Both the position numbers and the translations under genes were made by a program. Positions 60,321-64,000 of a DNA stretch of 64,000 bases are shown here, piece after piece; position 1 is the stretch's first letter; every line of letters starts with the position of its first letter. The notes beneath the pieces were generated by a model. The model saw only the letters and a program-made list of their open reading frames with translations. It did no database searches and had not been told where the DNA came from. The stretch covers positions 248,001 to 312,000 of the forward strand of contig CAVOJY010000005.1 in the NCBI GenBank assembly GCA_963696405.1, written 5' to 3'. Source of the DNA: CAVOJY01 sp963696405 (GTDB taxonomy: Bacteria > Chloroflexota > Limnocylindria > Limnocylindrales > CSP1-4).

Positions 60321-60353
60321 AACAAACTCGGCTCGAAGAGACGGAGGTCAGCT

Positions 60354-61799
<1,446 letters not shown>

Positions 61800-61890
61800 G
61801 AGCGCATCTCATCAGCCCTCGGGCCGCCCGGCACGCTCGGCGCAGGCGAGCCCAGAACCGCGCGAGACACCAGGAGCTGGGAGGACGACC

Positions 61891-63061
61891 GTGCTTCGTC
61901 TGCTGAACGACGGGAACCGGGAGCGTTTCGAGCGCGCCTACCGGAAGATCGAACAGGTCTATCGTCACGCCGAACTGGACGAGCCCCCGATCGTGATCCA
62001 GGACGCCAACTACTCGATCACGGGCGAGGAGCCTGAGACGATCCCGGACGACTACTTTGCCGAGGGCGCCTTTGCCACGATGCTCGAGTACCAGGCTCGC
62101 AAGATCGCGATTCACCTCGAGCGCTACGAGGACGACTACATCCCGTTTCTGTTCCCCTGGTACGGGACCGGGGTCGTGCCCTCCGCCCTCGGCTGCAACA
62201 TCCTCTTCCAGCCGAAGGAGGAGCCGGCGGTGGAAGGGGCAATCATCACGCGACCCGAGGAGGTCCGGAGGCTTGTCCCGCCCGACCCGTACCGCGACGG
62301 GCTGATGCCGCGGGTCCTGCGCTGCATCGACTACATGCGGGCGAACAGCGATCTACCCGTGTCGTTCACCGACTGCCAGGGCCCCTTTAACATCGCCCTC
62401 AACCTCATCGGCGTCGAAAACATCAGCGTCTGGATGTACGAGTACCCGGACACTGTCCACGAGCTCATGGACTTCTGCAGCACCGTGCTCATCGACTGGA
62501 TCAAGGTCCAGAAGCGCCATGCGGGCCAGCCCCTCGAGTCGGGCGCCTTCCCGCACTTCGTTGCCCTGCCCGAGGGCTTCGGAGGCGTCTGGGTTTCCGA
62601 TGACGACTGCACGATCATATCGCCGCACCTCTATCGCGAATTCGTGGTCCCCTACAACTCGCGGGTCTTTCAGGCCTTCGGGGGCGGCACCCTGCACTAC
62701 TGCGGGAGCGCCCCCCACCAGCTCGAGAACTTCCTCGCAACGGATGGCCTCGAACGGGATCAACAACTGGTGCATGGGCGACTTTGACCAGCTCTTCCGA
62801 GCCCAGAGGCTCTTCGAGAATCGGATCGTGCTCACGGTAGATGACTACGCCCCACTCGACATCGAGGGCTACTACGCTGAGCTCCTGTCCGGCCTCCGGC
62901 CGAAGGGGACAATCCTGGCGACGTTCCCGGCGGCGTCACTCGCGACCGTGGGCCGCCGCACGGAGACGCACCACAGGGATTCCGCCCAGGTGGGCCAGGA
63001 GACGCTACGGGTCATCCACAAGCACCTGCGCGCACGCCGCGGGGCAACCAGCGAGGAGTGA
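61891..63061 (+). CDS. URO-D family protein, copy 3, frameshifted near its end
   Basis: About 389 residues after repair. The N-terminal part is extended (RFERAYRKIEQVYRHAEL). FLFPWYGTGVVPSALG, SFTDCQGPFNIALNLIGVENISVWMYEYPDTV, HFVALPEGFGGVWVSDDDCTIISPHLYREFVVPYNSRVF and the H-x-C-like LHYCGSAPHQLENFLATDG follow. One extra G near 62749 then shifts the frame. The rest resumes as NGINNWCMGDFDQLFRAQRLFEN...GYYAELLSGLRPKGTILATFPA. The H-x-C is kept, but no late third Cys is seen, so its activity differs from copy 2. It is sandwiched between the two isomerase-like genes. The GTG at 61891 has GGGAGG upstream. Confidence 0.82.
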
Positions 63062-63067
63062 AACAGA

Positions 63068-64000
63068 ATGGCCGAGCGACCCGTCCTGGGCGTGATGGTG
63101 GGCAACCGAGCCGGTTTTCCCGACGCCCTTGTGGGTGAAGGGCGGGAAGTCCTTCTCCGCCGGTTGGAAGAGATGGGCATCGATGCTGTCGTTCCGGACA
63201 CGCGTTGACGCGCCTGGGCGCGGTCGAGACGTGGGGGGATGCGCAGACGTGCGCCCAGCTCTTCCGCTCCCGCGCCGATGAGATCGACGGCATCGTCGTC
63301 ACCCTGCCCAACTTCGGGGATGAGACCGGGATCGCCGACGCAGTCCGGCTCTCCGGCCTCGACGTGCCGATTCTCGTCCAGGCGTTCCCCGACGACATCG
63401 AGAAGTTCAGCTTCGAGCGCAGGCGGGACTCCTTCTGCGGGAAGATCTCGGTCTGCAACAACCTGACGCAATACGGGTTCGCGTTCAGCCTGACGACGCT
63501 TCACACCGTCGATCCGACGACGGTGGAGTTCGAGGCGGACCTGCGCCGTTTCGTCGCGACGTGCCGGGTCGTGAGGGGCCTCCGCGGCGTCAGGCTTGGC
63601 ATGGTCGGGACGCGGCCGAACGCCTTCAAGACCGTGCGCTTCAGCGAGAAGCTGCTGGAGGCATCCGGGATCAGCGTAAGCGTCATCGATCTGTCGGACG
63701 TCCAGGCGAAGGTTGCTCGCCTGCGCGACGATGACCCAAGGGTCGTACAGAAGCTCGAGGAACTCCGAGCCTACGCCACGGTGCAAGGGGCTCCCGACGA
63801 GCCGATGGTCCGCATGTCGAAGCTCTCCGTGGTCATCGATGATTGGACAAAGGAGAACGGGCTCCGGGGCGCGGCCATCCAGTGCTGGGACTCGATGCAG
63901 AACAACTTCGGTTTCAGCGCATGCGCGGTCATGAGCATGATGACCAACAACCTTCTCCCGGCCGCGTGCGAGGCCGATATCACCGGGCTCATCGCGATGT
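63068..64000 (+). CDS. L-fucose/L-arabinose isomerase-like protein, copy 2 (cut by window edge, frameshifted)
   Basis: The paralog of the isomerase-like protein at 60354, with the same blocks in the same order: RPVLGVMVGNRAGFPDALVGEGR, IDGIVVTLPNFGDETGIADAVRL, CNNLTQYGFAFSL, VRLGMVGTRPNAFKTVRFSEKLLEASGISV, AIQCWDSMQNNFGFSACAVMSMM, ACEADITGLIAM. One missing base near 63206 breaks the frame (VVPDTR then stop); the true sequence continues as LTRLGAVETWGDAQTC. The C-terminal metal-binding part lies outside the window. The ATG at 63068 has GAGGAG upstream. Two copies beside two URO-D genes suggest two related substrates or a duplicated two-gene unit. Confidence 0.82.

Overview
The window comes from a strongly GC-rich bacterium and looks like one contig of an uncultured, metagenome-type genome. 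The mix of genes points to a high-GC Chloroflexota lineage (Limnocylindria-like), with Actinomycetota as the main alternative: a GAAC-N4-GTTC SOS box, the ImuA/ImuB/DnaE2 mutasome, an F420-type luciferase-like oxidoreductase, a ribosomal protein S20 with a histone-like tail, and a gap-pgk-eno operon. This placement is an inference; there is no rRNA gene in the window. About nine otherwise sound genes carry single-base frameshifts and two are broken many times, which looks more like uncorrected indel errors in the assembly than true decay.

Layout. 1-8 kb: the end of a P-type cation ATPase, a PPK2 polyphosphate kinase, S20 with its long Lys/Ala tail, an unknown protein, the glycolytic operon gap-pgk-eno (minus strand) and a tiny zinc-ribbon protein. 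8-13 kb: a very large surface protein (lamin-tail domain plus about seven OB-like repeats) and a membrane protein. 13-18 kb: a Leloir galactose module (galT, GH36 alpha-galactosidase, frameshifted galK). 18-28 kb: an SOS mutagenesis region with imuA-imuB-DUF6504 and a separately promoted dnaE2. Each unit has a LexA-type box inside a good promoter. DnaE2 is swollen to 1791 residues by low-complexity, repeat-bearing insertions. 28-38 kb: two tRNA-Ala genes, a divergent arsM/arsR pair with a near-symmetric promoter/operator, broken doxX and SDR genes, an LLM oxidoreductase, uppS, two methyltransferases and a YgjP-type metalloprotease. 38-43 kb: a glycolate/glyoxylate unit (class V aminotransferase-glcD-glcE-glcF). 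43-47 kb: leuS and a flavodiiron protein.

47-64 kb is an accessory catabolic region. It holds a broken tartronate-semialdehyde reductase, a split transketolase, a TIM-barrel sugar isomerase, an Asp/Glu-racemase-like protein, a cyclophilin-like protein, a 2-keto-4-pentenoate-hydratase-like protein, a class II aldolase-SDR fusion, an M24-like protein, a PfkB kinase, three URO-D/MtaA-like proteins and two L-fucose-isomerase-like proteins. The last four genes form two alternating pairs and run off the window. An isomerase, kinase and aldolase-dehydrogenase set is the skeleton of a deoxysugar or unusual aldose pathway. The URO-D-like proteins suggest a methyl-transfer or decarboxylation step, so a methylated or otherwise modified sugar is a reasonable guess at the substrate. 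No transporter, regulator or corrinoid protein is visible there. A four-copy 16-bp repeat array at 52.3 kb is the best candidate control site. This cluster, the DnaE2 insertions and the surface OB-repeat protein are the most interesting parts of the window.
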